Shown: positions 1 to 5,522 of the stretch, piece after piece
How the letters are laid out: each line of letters begins with the position of its first letter
How positions within the stretch are numbered: the first letter of the stretch is position 1
Assembly (NCBI GenBank): GCA_041623535.1
Contig: JBFJWR010000198.1
Location: 1-5,657, forward strand
Source: JBFJWR01 sp041623535
GTDB lineage: Bacteria; Pseudomonadota; Gammaproteobacteria; Pseudomonadales; JBFGWM01
Reading direction: 5' to 3'
DNA length: 5,657 nucleotides
Translations under genes and position numbers: made by a program
The notes under the pieces: model-generated
The model's database searches: none
What the model was told of the DNA's origin: nothing
What the model saw: only the letters and a program-made list of their open reading frames with translations

Positions 1-307
1 CGATTTCGATGACACTTCGCTGCGCGCCGAGTCCCGGTCGCTGCTGATCAGTCACGCGAACTACCTGCATCGGAACAACCACAAGACGGTGCTGTTGGCC
101 GGACATGCCGATGAGCGCGGCACCCGTGAGTACAACATGGCACTGGGCGAGAAGCGTGCCATCACGGTCCGCAACTTCCTGCTGGCCAACGGTGTTTCTG
201 CCGAACAACTGGATACCGTCAGCTACGGTGAAGAAAAGCCGCTGGATCGGGGTAGCAACGAGCAGGCCTGGAGCCGTAACCGTCGGGTTGAACTCAAGTA
301 CCAGTAG
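1..307 (+). CDS. pal: Pal, peptidoglycan-associated outer-membrane lipoprotein (5' truncated)
   Basis: This is the C-terminal 101 residues of Pal; the first whole codon is at position 2, and the lipoprotein signal and N-terminal linker lie outside the window. What remains is most of an OmpA-like peptidoglycan-binding domain. The family hallmark GHADERGTREYNMALGEKRA is intact, followed by the SYGEEKP and SRNRRVELKY segments that usually end Pal. In the family, the Asp and Arg of the DERG stretch contact meso-diaminopimelate of the peptide stem. Pal is anchored in the outer membrane, binds peptidoglycan and TolB, and works with TolQRA to pull the outer membrane inward at the division septum. 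Only about 40 bases separate its stop from the likely cpoB start, as expected for the end of a tol-pal operon. Identification is firm; only the missing 5' part is unknown. Confidence 0.96.
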   Translation, partial: DFDDTSLRAESRSLLISHANYLHRNNHKTVLLAGHADERGTREYNMALGEKRAITVRNFLLANGVSAEQLDTVSYGEEKPLDRGSNEQAWSRNRRVELKYQ

Positions 308-346
308 GCGGGACGGGACTGAAGAATGCGGAAGGGAAGTAACCAC

Positions 347-1384
347 ATGATGCGTGCCAGTGCTGGTGCAGTCGCACTCTGCCTGGCCAGTCTGGCTGCA
401 GCGGAGCGCGCTCCGGTTGTGGATTCCCTCCCCATGGGAGGGGCGGCTCAGGAACTGCCGCGCGGTAATGTGCCGCCGGCCCAGAGCACCCCTTACTATG
501 GACCAGCCAGCCGGGTGAACCCGCAGGCTGAATTACTCTACCAGCTCGACCTGTTGCAACAGGAAGTGCAAAACCTGCGTGGGCAGCTCGAGCAGTACGC
601 AAATGATATTACGCGGATGCGCCAGGAAGGCGATGCGCGCTATCGGGGTCTGGACGAGCGTATGACGGGCATGGAGAAGAACATCGGGGAACTTGGTTCC
701 CGGCCGGCCGTGCAGGCCGCCCCGGCGATCGATCCGCAGATGTTCCTTGAGAATCCCGAATTGTTGAATGATCCCAAGGTGCTGGATGCGCTGGACAAAC
801 TGGCGCAGCCACCTGCTGCTGCGGCCGTGACGGAAGCACCGGCGGTCATTCCGGACGTGGCTCCGGCAGCAGTTGCAGCGGCATCCGGTGACAGTGCAGC
901 CACCGACGTGGCGACGCCTCCGCCAAGCACAATCGTGCAGGCACAGGCTGTGCCCCTGCCCGATAACGAGAAGGAAGCCTACGAGTTGTCGCGGGAACTG
1001 ATCAAGCGTCGGGAATTCTCCGTCGCAGCAGCAACCCTGCAATCTTTTATCAGCAAGTTTCCGGGTGGTGAATACGAAGGTCATGCGTGGTACTGGCTCG
1101 GCGAGGTGTACATGGTCATCCCGGATGCACAGGCTGCGAAAGCTGCCTTCAATCACCTGCTGAGTAATTTTCCCCTGCACCCGAAGGAAGCAGACGCCAC
1201 CTACAAACTGGCCGTTGTACATGACCAGTTGGGCGACCCGGTGCAGGCACGCAGCTATTTCGAGCGGGTGATTGCCCAGTACGAGGGTACTTCTGCCGCC
1301 AGCCTGGCATCCAATTACATGCGCTTCATGCGGCCTGCCGAGAAGACAGACTCCGGTAACACCGGGGAAGAGGGCGGCAACTGA
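347..1384 (+). CDS. cpoB: CpoB (YbgF), periplasmic TPR coordinator of Tol-Pal and peptidoglycan synthesis
   Basis: The product is a secreted 345-residue protein if translation starts at 347. That start follows a GAAGGGA ribosome site (331-337) and begins a classical signal peptide, with a hydrophobic core around residues 6-18 and a likely cleavage after Ala19. An in-frame ATG at 326 would lengthen the protein by 7 residues, but it lacks such a site and makes a poorer signal. Residues 61 to about 115 form a heptad-rich coiled coil containing VQNLRGQLEQ, the trimerisation region of the family. Residues about 118-205 are an Ala/Pro/Val-rich linker. Residues about 206-325 hold TPR repeats of the YbgF type, with motifs such as AWYWLGEVY and DATYKLAVVHDQLGD. 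In E. coli, CpoB binds TolA and PBP1B and couples septal peptidoglycan synthesis to outer-membrane constriction. At 345 residues it is longer than the E. coli protein (about 263), mainly because of the linker. Confidence 0.93.
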   Translation: MMRASAGAVALCLASLAAAERAPVVDSLPMGGAAQELPRGNVPPAQSTPYYGPASRVNPQAELLYQLDLLQQEVQNLRGQLEQYANDITRMRQEGDARYRGLDERMTGMEKNIGELGSRPAVQAAPAIDPQMFLENPELLNDPKVLDALDKLAQPPAAAAVTEAPAVIPDVAPAAVAAASGDSAATDVATPPPSTIVQAQAVPLPDNEKEAYELSRELIKRREFSVAAATLQSFISKFPGGEYEGHAWYWLGEVYMVIPDAQAAKAAFNHLLSNFPLHPKEADATYKLAVVHDQLGDPVQARSYFERVIAQYEGTSAASLASNYMRFMRPAEKTDSGNTGEEGGN

Positions 1385-1404
1385 CTTCGGCGGCTTCTTA
1401 CGCG

Positions 1405-2064
1405 TTGATCGAACCCCTGCAGGCTACGCTGCGGATCACCGAGATCTTTCGCTCATTACAGGGAGAGGCAGCCACCAGTGGTTCTGCCACGGTTTTCGTG
1501 CGCCTGACCGGCTGCCCCATGCGTTGCACGTACTGTGATACCGCCTACGCGTTCGAGGGCGGAGAGCTAAAAACGCTGGCAGACATCTGCGGTACGGTTG
1601 TTGATTACGCCACCGGGCCGGTCACCGTGACCGGCGGTGAACCCCTGGCCCAACCCAATTGCCTGCCCCTGCTGACCGCGCTGTGCGATGCCGGACACCA
1701 GGTGTCGCTGGAAACCGGCGGTGCACTGCCAATCACCGCAGTAGACCCTCGCGTCAGCCGGGTGCTGGATATCAAGACCCCGGCCTCCGGCGAGTCCGGC
1801 AGGAACCTGGCCGAGAATGTTGCCGATCTGCGTCCGCATGACCAGGTGAAGTTCGTGATCGTGAATCGCGACGATTTTGAGTGGTCCGCAAACTTTGTGC
1901 GTGAACATCAGCTGGATGCCAGGGTCGGGCATGTGTGGTTTTCGCCGTCCCATGATGACTTGCCGGCAGGGCAGCTTGCCGACTGGATGCTGGCGGAGCG
2001 CGTTCCGGCGCGCCTGCAGATTCAACTGCACAAGTACCTGTGGGGCGATGCGCAGGGGCGCTGA
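1405..2064 (+). CDS. queE: QueE, 7-carboxy-7-deazaguanine synthase (radical SAM)
   Basis: QueE converts 6-carboxy-5,6,7,8-tetrahydropterin to 7-carboxy-7-deazaguanine, the ring-contraction step on the route to preQ0 and queuosine. It uses a 4Fe-4S cluster, S-adenosylmethionine and Mg2+. The cluster motif C-x3-C-x2-C is intact (Cys37, Cys41, Cys44) and followed by Asp45-Thr46, typical of QueE. The SAM-binding GGEP is at residues 77-80, and LETGGAL matches the usual ETSGA-type strand. The substrate-side start TEIFRSLQGE (residues 12-21) and the C-terminal LQIQLHKYLWG are also typical. The 219-residue length fits the family. The start is uncertain: TTG at 1405 gives an N-terminus close to Pseudomonas QueE but has no visible ribosome site. 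CTG at 1381, overlapping the cpoB stop, is an alternative that would add 8 residues. The gene probably depends on translation from cpoB. queC follows after 7 bases. Confidence 0.95.
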   Translation: MIEPLQATLRITEIFRSLQGEAATSGSATVFVRLTGCPMRCTYCDTAYAFEGGELKTLADICGTVVDYATGPVTVTGGEPLAQPNCLPLLTALCDAGHQVSLETGGALPITAVDPRVSRVLDIKTPASGESGRNLAENVADLRPHDQVKFVIVNRDDFEWSANFVREHQLDARVGHVWFSPSHDDLPAGQLADWMLAERVPARLQIQLHKYLWGDAQGR

Positions 2065-2071
2065 GGAAACT

Positions 2072-2758
2072 ATGCCTGATTCTGCCGTGGTGCTGCTTTC
2101 CGGTGGCCTGGACTCTGCAACGGTGCTGGCCGAGGCTGTGCAGGCAGGGTACGCCTGTCACGCCCTGAGTTTCGACTATGGCCAGCGTCACCGTTGTGAA
2201 CTGGAAGCAGCAGGGCGGGTCGCTGCCAGCCTGGGCGCGCGCGTTCACCGGGTGTTTCCACTGGATCTGACCGTGTTCGGCGGGTCGGCGCTGACGGATG
2301 CTGCGATCGACGTACCCGAGACCGAGCCCGGCGATGACATCCCGGTCACTTATGTACCGGCGCGGAACACCGTGTTCCTGTCCGTTGCCCTTGCGTGGGC
2401 GGAATCTCTGGATGCCCGTCACCTGTTCATAGGCGTCAATGCCGTCGACTACAGCGGTTATCCGGATTGTCGGCCGCCGTTTATCCGGGCGTTCGAACAA
2501 CTGGCCAACCTTGGCACCCGCGCCGGGGTGGAGGGGCGCCCATTCCAGGTACATGCTCCGCTGATCGAACTGACCAAGGCCGATATCGTCGCCCGGGGCA
2601 CGAAATTAGGCGTCGATTATGCGCAAACTGTCTCCTGCTACCAGCCGGACACCGATGGCCGCGCCTGCGGACGCTGCCACAGCTGCCAGCTACGCCGTGA
2701 CGGTTTTGCCGCTGCCGGCCTCCCGGATCCCACGCGCTATCAGGCCGTCGCACTTTAA
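2072..2758 (+). CDS. queC: QueC, 7-cyano-7-deazaguanine (preQ0) synthase
   Basis: QueC uses ATP and ammonia to turn the QueE product, 7-carboxy-7-deazaguanine, into preQ0, the precursor of queuosine in GUN-anticodon tRNAs. The 228-residue protein is full length. It opens with the N-type ATP pyrophosphatase loop SGGLDSAT (residues 10-17), followed by the family segments LSFDYGQRH, YVPARNTVFLS and GVNAVDYSGYPDCR. Near the C-terminus are the four zinc-binding cysteines: Cys189 and the cluster Cys199, Cys202, Cys205. The ATG at 2072 is chosen because GAGGAAAC (2063-2070), overlapping the queE stop, is a good ribosome site, and because the family starts just before the ATP loop. An open frame extends upstream to 1877, but that part lies inside queE in another frame and is not coding. 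queE and queC are almost certainly cotranscribed and act in sequence. Confidence 0.97.
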   Translation: MPDSAVVLLSGGLDSATVLAEAVQAGYACHALSFDYGQRHRCELEAAGRVAASLGARVHRVFPLDLTVFGGSALTDAAIDVPETEPGDDIPVTYVPARNTVFLSVALAWAESLDARHLFIGVNAVDYSGYPDCRPPFIRAFEQLANLGTRAGVEGRPFQVHAPLIELTKADIVARGTKLGVDYAQTVSCYQPDTDGRACGRCHSCQLRRDGFAAAGLPDPTRYQAVAL

Positions 2759-2760
2759 AC

Positions 2761-2789
2761 TTGAGAATTCGGCCCAGTATCCTTAAACT
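2761..2789 (+). promoter_or_regulatory. Candidate sigma-70 promoter for tRNA-Lys
   Basis: TTGAGA (2761-2766, five of six to the -35 consensus) and TAAACT (2784-2789, four of six to the -10 consensus) are separated by exactly 17 bases. Transcription would begin near 2796, a few bases before the mature tRNA 5' end at 2801. The bases after the -10 (CTGCGCCC) are GC-rich, as in discriminators of stringently controlled stable-RNA promoters. The -35 begins two bases after the queC stop. This is an inference from matching and position only. Confidence 0.55.
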
Positions 2790-2800
2790 CTGCGCCCTTC

Positions 2801-2876
2801 GGGCCGTTAGCTCAGTTGGTAGAGCAGTTGGCTTTTAACCAATTGGTCCCGCGTTCGAGTCGCGGACGGCCCACCA
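2801..2876 (+). tRNA. tRNA-Lys (anticodon TTT)
   Basis: A complete 76-base cloverleaf can be folded by eye. The acceptor stem GGGCCGT (2801-2807) pairs with ACGGCCC (2866-2872). The D stem is GCTC/GAGC (2810-2813, 2822-2825). The anticodon stem is GTTGG/CCAAT (2827-2831, 2839-2843), including one G-U pair, around the loop CTTTTAA. The anticodon TTT occupies 2834-2836, giving lysine. The T stem CCGCG/CGCGG (2849-2853, 2861-2865) encloses TTCGAGT. The discriminator is A2873 and CCA is encoded at 2874-2876. A tRNA-Lys directly after queC is also found in Pseudomonas. Its UUU anticodon is not a queuosine target, so the proximity to queE-queC is positional and not enzyme-substrate linkage. Confidence 0.98.
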
Positions 2877-2893
2877 TTTAAAAAGATCGAAGG

Positions 2894-2919
2894 AGCCTCG
2901 GTATTTGCCGGGGCTTTTT
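2894..2919 (+). terminator. Intrinsic terminator after tRNA-Lys
   Basis: AGCCTCGG (2894-2901) pairs with CCGGGGCT (2908-2915), giving eight pairs with one T-G wobble around a six-base loop. A run of five T (2915-2919) follows directly. It lies 18 bases after the tRNA 3' end and would stop both the tRNA transcript and read-through from queC, separating them from ybiT. Confidence 0.88.
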
Positions 2920-3012
2920 CGTTATTGGCGAGAAAATTGGTCTGCGCACCTGTTTTCCGGCACGCCACCGCTGCCGTGGCACCGTGAAACCATGAATCTT
3001 TGAGGATATAAC

Positions 3013-4605
3013 GTGTTAACAGCCAACAACATCACCCAGCAATTCGGCGCCCGGCCCCTGTTCGAAAACATCTCGCACAAGTTCGGTGGTGGTAATCGGT
3101 ATGGTCTGATTGGCGCTAACGGCAGTGGCAAATCCACCCTGATAAAAATACTGGGTGGTGACCTGGAGCCGTCCGCCGGCAATATCAGTGTCGAGTCCGG
3201 TCAACGGCTGGGAAAGCTGCGCCAGGATCAATTCGGGTTCGAAGATTTCAGCGTGATCGATACCGTGATCATGGGGCATGCCGAGTTATGGGCGGTCAAA
3301 GAGGAGCGTGACCGGATCTATGCCCTGCCGGAGATGACTGAGGCCGACGGCATGAAAGTGGGCGAACTGGAAGCTGAATACGCGGAGATGGATGGATACA
3401 GCGCGGAAAGTCGGGCTGGCGAATTGCTGACGGGTGTTGGAATTCCGGTCGATCAGCATTTCGGCCTGATGAGTGAGATAGCGCCGGGCTGGAAACTTCG
3501 CGTGCTGCTGGCCCAGGCCTTGTTTGCCGATCCGGAAATCCTGCTACTGGACGAGCCCACCAACAACCTGGATATCCATACGATCCAGTGGCTGGAGGAA
3601 ACCTTAAACCAGCGCAATTCCACCATGATCATCATTTCGCATGACCGGCATTTCCTGAACAGCGTGTGCACCCACATGGCTGATCTGGATTACGGGGAGC
3701 TGCGAGTCCATCCCGGCAACTACGACCAGTACATGCTGGCTTCCACCCAGGCCCGTGCACAACTGCTGGCTGACAATGCCAAGAAAAAAGCGCAGATCGG
3801 CGAACTGCAGGCTTTCGTGGCGCGATTCTCGGCCAATGCCTCCAAGGCCAAGCAGGCGACCTCGCGTGCCAGGCAAATTGACAAGATTCAGCTTTCCGAG
3901 GTGAAGGTATCCAGCCGGAGCAATCCGTTCATACGCTTCGAGCAGGGAAAGAAGCTCTACCGGAATGCGCTGGTCATCGAGAATGTCAGCAAGAGTTTTG
4001 ACGAGGTGAGCATCCTCAGGGATATTTCATTGTTGGCCGAGGTGGGCGAGCGCATCGCTGTCATCGGACAGAACGGCATTGGCAAGACCACGTTTCTGCG
4101 CATGCTGTTGGGTGATGTTGGTTACGAACCTGACAGCGGAAAGTTCCACTGGTCTGAAAACGCCGATATCGGTTACTACGCGCAGGACCATGCATTCGAA
4201 TTCAGGAATGACATCAGCGTATTCGACTGGATGAGCCTTTGGCGTCAACCCGGTGATGACGATCTGGCCGTGCGCGCCATACTGGGCCGCCTGCTGTTCT
4301 CGGCTGACGATGCGTTCAAATCGGTCAAGGTGCTGTCCGGCGGCGAGCAGGGCCGCATGCTGTTTGGCAAGTTAATGATGCAACGGCCCAACGTCCTGGT
4401 GCTGGACGAACCGACCAACCACATGGATATGGAATCCATCGAATCCATCAACATGGCGCTGGAGCAGTACAAGGGCACCCTGGTGTTCGTCAGCCATGAC
4501 CGGGAATTCGTATCCAGCCTGGCCACGCGGATTGTCGAATTGAAATCCGATGGTTATGAAGATTTCCACGGGAACTACGAGGAATACCTGGCCTCGCAGG
4601 AGTGA
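3013..4605 (+). CDS. ybiT: YbiT, ABC-F family ATPase (ribosome-associated)
   Basis: This 530-residue cytoplasmic protein has two ATP-binding cassettes and no membrane segments, which marks it as ABC-F. It is the same length as E. coli YbiT and follows it closely throughout. Cassette 1 has Walker A GANGSGKS (34-41) and Walker B LLLDEPTNNLD (177-187). Its signature position reads MSEIAPGWK (153-161) instead of LSGGQ, as in E. coli YbiT. A basic helical linker, around the ANASKAKQATSRARQ segment, is the P-site tRNA interaction motif region of the family. Cassette 2 has Walker A GQNGIGKT (352-359), signature LSGGEQ (441-446) and Walker B VLDEPTNHMD. Both Walker B glutamates (181 and 466) are present, so it should hydrolyse ATP. 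ABC-F proteins bind the ribosomal E site and affect translation; the exact YbiT role is poorly defined. GTG at 3013 follows GAGGA (3002-3006) and matches the family N-terminus. It appears to be a single-gene unit. Confidence 0.96.
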   Translation: MLTANNITQQFGARPLFENISHKFGGGNRYGLIGANGSGKSTLIKILGGDLEPSAGNISVESGQRLGKLRQDQFGFEDFSVIDTVIMGHAELWAVKEERDRIYALPEMTEADGMKVGELEAEYAEMDGYSAESRAGELLTGVGIPVDQHFGLMSEIAPGWKLRVLLAQALFADPEILLLDEPTNNLDIHTIQWLEETLNQRNSTMIIISHDRHFLNSVCTHMADLDYGELRVHPGNYDQYMLASTQARAQLLADNAKKKAQIGELQAFVARFSANASKAKQATSRARQIDKIQLSEVKVSSRSNPFIRFEQGKKLYRNALVIENVSKSFDEVSILRDISLLAEVGERIAVIGQNGIGKTTFLRMLLGDVGYEPDSGKFHWSENADIGYYAQDHAFEFRNDISVFDWMSLWRQPGDDDLAVRAILGRLLFSADDAFKSVKVLSGGEQGRMLFGKLMMQRPNVLVLDEPTNHMDMESIESINMALEQYKGTLVFVSHDREFVSSLATRIVELKSDGYEDFHGNYEEYLASQE

Positions 4606-4813
4606 CAGGCAGGGTGTTCGGGCGATCATGGATCCGTTGCTCGTGAAGAATCGGGGCAACCCGGGCGGTCGTGCTCCCGTTTCCCAGTACCCACACGTTC
4701 TCGTCCGCGGACTTGCGCAATCGGTCCCGTAACGCCGGGTTGGCCTGAATCAGGCGAATATCAAGCAGTTTCTCATGAAAGATGATGCGATCCGGCAGGG
4801 ACTGGAAGCCCAT
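4606..4813 (-). pseudogene. Possible gene remnant, unidentified
   Basis: This stretch between ybiT and the toxin gene holds no complete recognisable gene. Read on the minus strand from an ATG at 4811-4813, it gives about 69 residues beginning MGFQSLPDRIIFHEKLLDIR. Codon choice is strongly typical of the other genes here (CTG, CCG, CGC, GCC, AAC, ATC), unlike the shadow frames elsewhere. The frame then continues into the ybiT 3' end to 4490, where it reads as a nonsense shadow. No start signal is evident, and an in-frame stop lies a short way upstream. I do not recognise the protein. It may be the decayed or truncated remnant of a gene cut by rearrangement beside the toxin-antitoxin pair, a small orphan gene overlapping ybiT, or chance. 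No convincing ybiT terminator is visible here. Confidence 0.3.
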
Positions 4814-4846
4814 AACGCTGGACGTTATTAACGATGTGCGTTAATA
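4812..4846 (+). promoter_or_regulatory. Candidate HigA operator: two overlapping inverted repeats
   Basis: The first repeat is ATAACG-CTGGA-CGTTAT (4812-4828), with six-base perfect arms. The second is TATTAACG-ATGTG-CGTTAATA (4826-4846), with eight-base perfect arms. Both have five-base spacers and the same AACG/CGTT core, and their centres are 16 bases apart. HigA-type antitoxins bind such palindromes as dimers to repress their own operon, so this is the likely autoregulatory site. The palindromes are directly visible; binding is inferred. Confidence 0.75.
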
Positions 4847-4847
4847 T
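4819..4847 (+). promoter_or_regulatory. Candidate higBA promoter
   Basis: TGGACG (4819-4824) and TAATAT (4842-4847) each match four of six consensus bases and are 17 bases apart. The elements lie within or overlap both palindromes, so antitoxin binding would block RNA polymerase. Transcription from here would start about 6-8 bases downstream, at or next to the toxin ATG (4854), leaving little or no leader. Confidence 0.45.
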
Positions 4848-4853
4848 TTTCCA

Positions 4854-5135
4854 ATGATCGTGAGCTATCGCGATAAGCGAACCGAAAGCCTCCATAGGGG
4901 CAAGCGTACAAAGGGCATCCCGCTGGATGTTATGAAGCGCGCCCGAATGAGGTTGGATCGGATCAACGCTGCGGTAGCGGTGGATGACCTGCGCGTTCCA
5001 CCATCCCACATGCTGGAGAAACTCTCGGGGGATCGTAAGGGGCAGTGGAGCGTCCGGGTAAACAGGCAATGGCGCATATGTTTTGATTGGATATCCGGTA
5101 ATGCGCAGAACGTCGAATTCACGGATTACCATTAG
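4854..5135 (+). CDS. higB: HigB/GraT-like toxin, RelE superfamily mRNA interferase
   Basis: The 93-residue basic protein matches the HigB-like toxin family (plasmid maintenance killer protein) in length and layout. It has a start of the type MIVSYRDK, a middle helix with KRARMRLDRINAA (28-40), and the segment LEKLSGDRKGQWSVRVNRQW (54-73), followed by RICF. It ends in FTDYH (89-93), the typical terminus. Family members fold like RelE and cleave mRNA on the ribosome; conserved basic residues in the GDRKGQW and NRQWRI segments are all present, so the toxin looks functional. The lysine- and arginine-rich N-terminus (residues 6-20) resembles the flexible N-terminus described for GraT. No ribosome site precedes the ATG; the preceding bases are TTAATATTTTCCA. 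The toxin-first order, with higA nine bases downstream, is characteristic of HigBA. It differs from the neighbouring housekeeping genes in codon use (for example AGG, AGC, CGA). Confidence 0.92.
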   Translation: MIVSYRDKRTESLHRGKRTKGIPLDVMKRARMRLDRINAAVAVDDLRVPPSHMLEKLSGDRKGQWSVRVNRQWRICFDWISGNAQNVEFTDYH

Positions 5136-5144
5136 GAGAAAATC

Positions 5145-5429
5145 ATGACAGTTCCAATTCACCCGGGAAGTCACCTGGCAGAGTTTCTGGATGAGTACGA
5201 AATCAGTCAGTACCGCCTGGCCAAGGACATTGCCGTTTCACCACGGCGTATCAATGAGATTGTAAAGGAGCAGCGGGCGATTACCGCTGATACCGCCTTG
5301 CGGCTGGGATTGTATTTTGGCACCAGCGCCGCGTTCTGGATGAACCTGCAAAGTAATTACGATCTTGCGCTGGCAGAACATGAGCACGGTAAGAAGATCA
5401 GCAAGGATGTGAGGCCGCACGCTGCATAG
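5145..5429 (+). CDS. higA: HigA/GraA-like antitoxin, XRE-type helix-turn-helix regulator
   Basis: The 94-residue protein is the antitoxin partner of the preceding toxin. It opens with the family segment HPGSHLAEFLDEY (6-18). The helix-turn-helix follows at about residues 21-41, with SQYRLAKDIAV as the first helix and turn and RRINEIVKEQR in the recognition region. ITADTALRLGLYFGTSAAFW (46-65) and NLQSNYDLA (67-75) are the typical dimerisation helices. The family neutralises HigB by direct binding and represses the operon promoter as a dimer; the palindromes before higB are the likely target. The ribosome site AGGAGA (5134-5139) overlaps the toxin TAG stop, which suggests translational coupling and strong antitoxin synthesis. 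This contrasts with the toxin, which has no such site. Full length and with no visible damage. Confidence 0.95.
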   Translation: MTVPIHPGSHLAEFLDEYEISQYRLAKDIAVSPRRINEIVKEQRAITADTALRLGLYFGTSAAFWMNLQSNYDLALAEHEHGKKISKDVRPHAA

Positions 5430-5495
5430 ATTTGACTGTTGCTATCGAGAGTCGCTGCCCCCCATAACGAAGAAAAAGATCTCACCGGCATGCAC

Positions 5496-5515
5496 CGCTG
5501 GCTGCCTCGCCAGCG
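5496..5515. other. Inverted repeat between converging genes
   Basis: CGCTGGC (5496-5502) and GCCAGCG (5509-5515) form a perfect seven-base hairpin with a six-base loop, between higA and the converging minus-strand gene. Neither strand has a T-run directly after the stem. On the minus strand the nearest T-rich stretch (plus-strand AAAAAG around 5473) is about 20 bases away. It could slow or stop transcription in either direction but is not a canonical intrinsic terminator. Confidence 0.35.
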
Positions 5516-5522
5516 CGCGTGT

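Noticed and set aside
347..406. Possible lipoprotein signal in CpoB because of Cys12
   Set aside because: The residues before Cys12 are V-A-L. A lipobox needs Gly, Ala or Ser just before the Cys, and the Ala-Ala-Ala after the hydrophobic core fits ordinary signal peptidase cleavage better.
533..1222. A 229-codon open frame on the minus strand opposite cpoB
   Set aside because: CpoB is clearly coded on the plus strand. The reverse product is rich in Cys, Arg and His and shows no domain, so it is a shadow of the GC-rich cpoB codons.
1772..2554. A 260-codon open frame on the minus strand opposite queE and queC
   Set aside because: It is the complement of two firmly identified genes, its peptide is rich in Arg, His and Pro as GC-rich shadow frames are, and no family motif is visible.
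2761..2876. A preQ1 or other riboswitch near the queuosine genes
   Set aside because: The gaps before queE and queC are 20 and 7 bases, too short for an aptamer, and the structured sequence after queC is the tRNA.
4550..4732. A 60-codon plus-strand frame overlapping the ybiT end
   Set aside because: It starts inside ybiT in another frame, has no ribosome site or recognisable motif, and its codon use is worse than that of the opposite strand.
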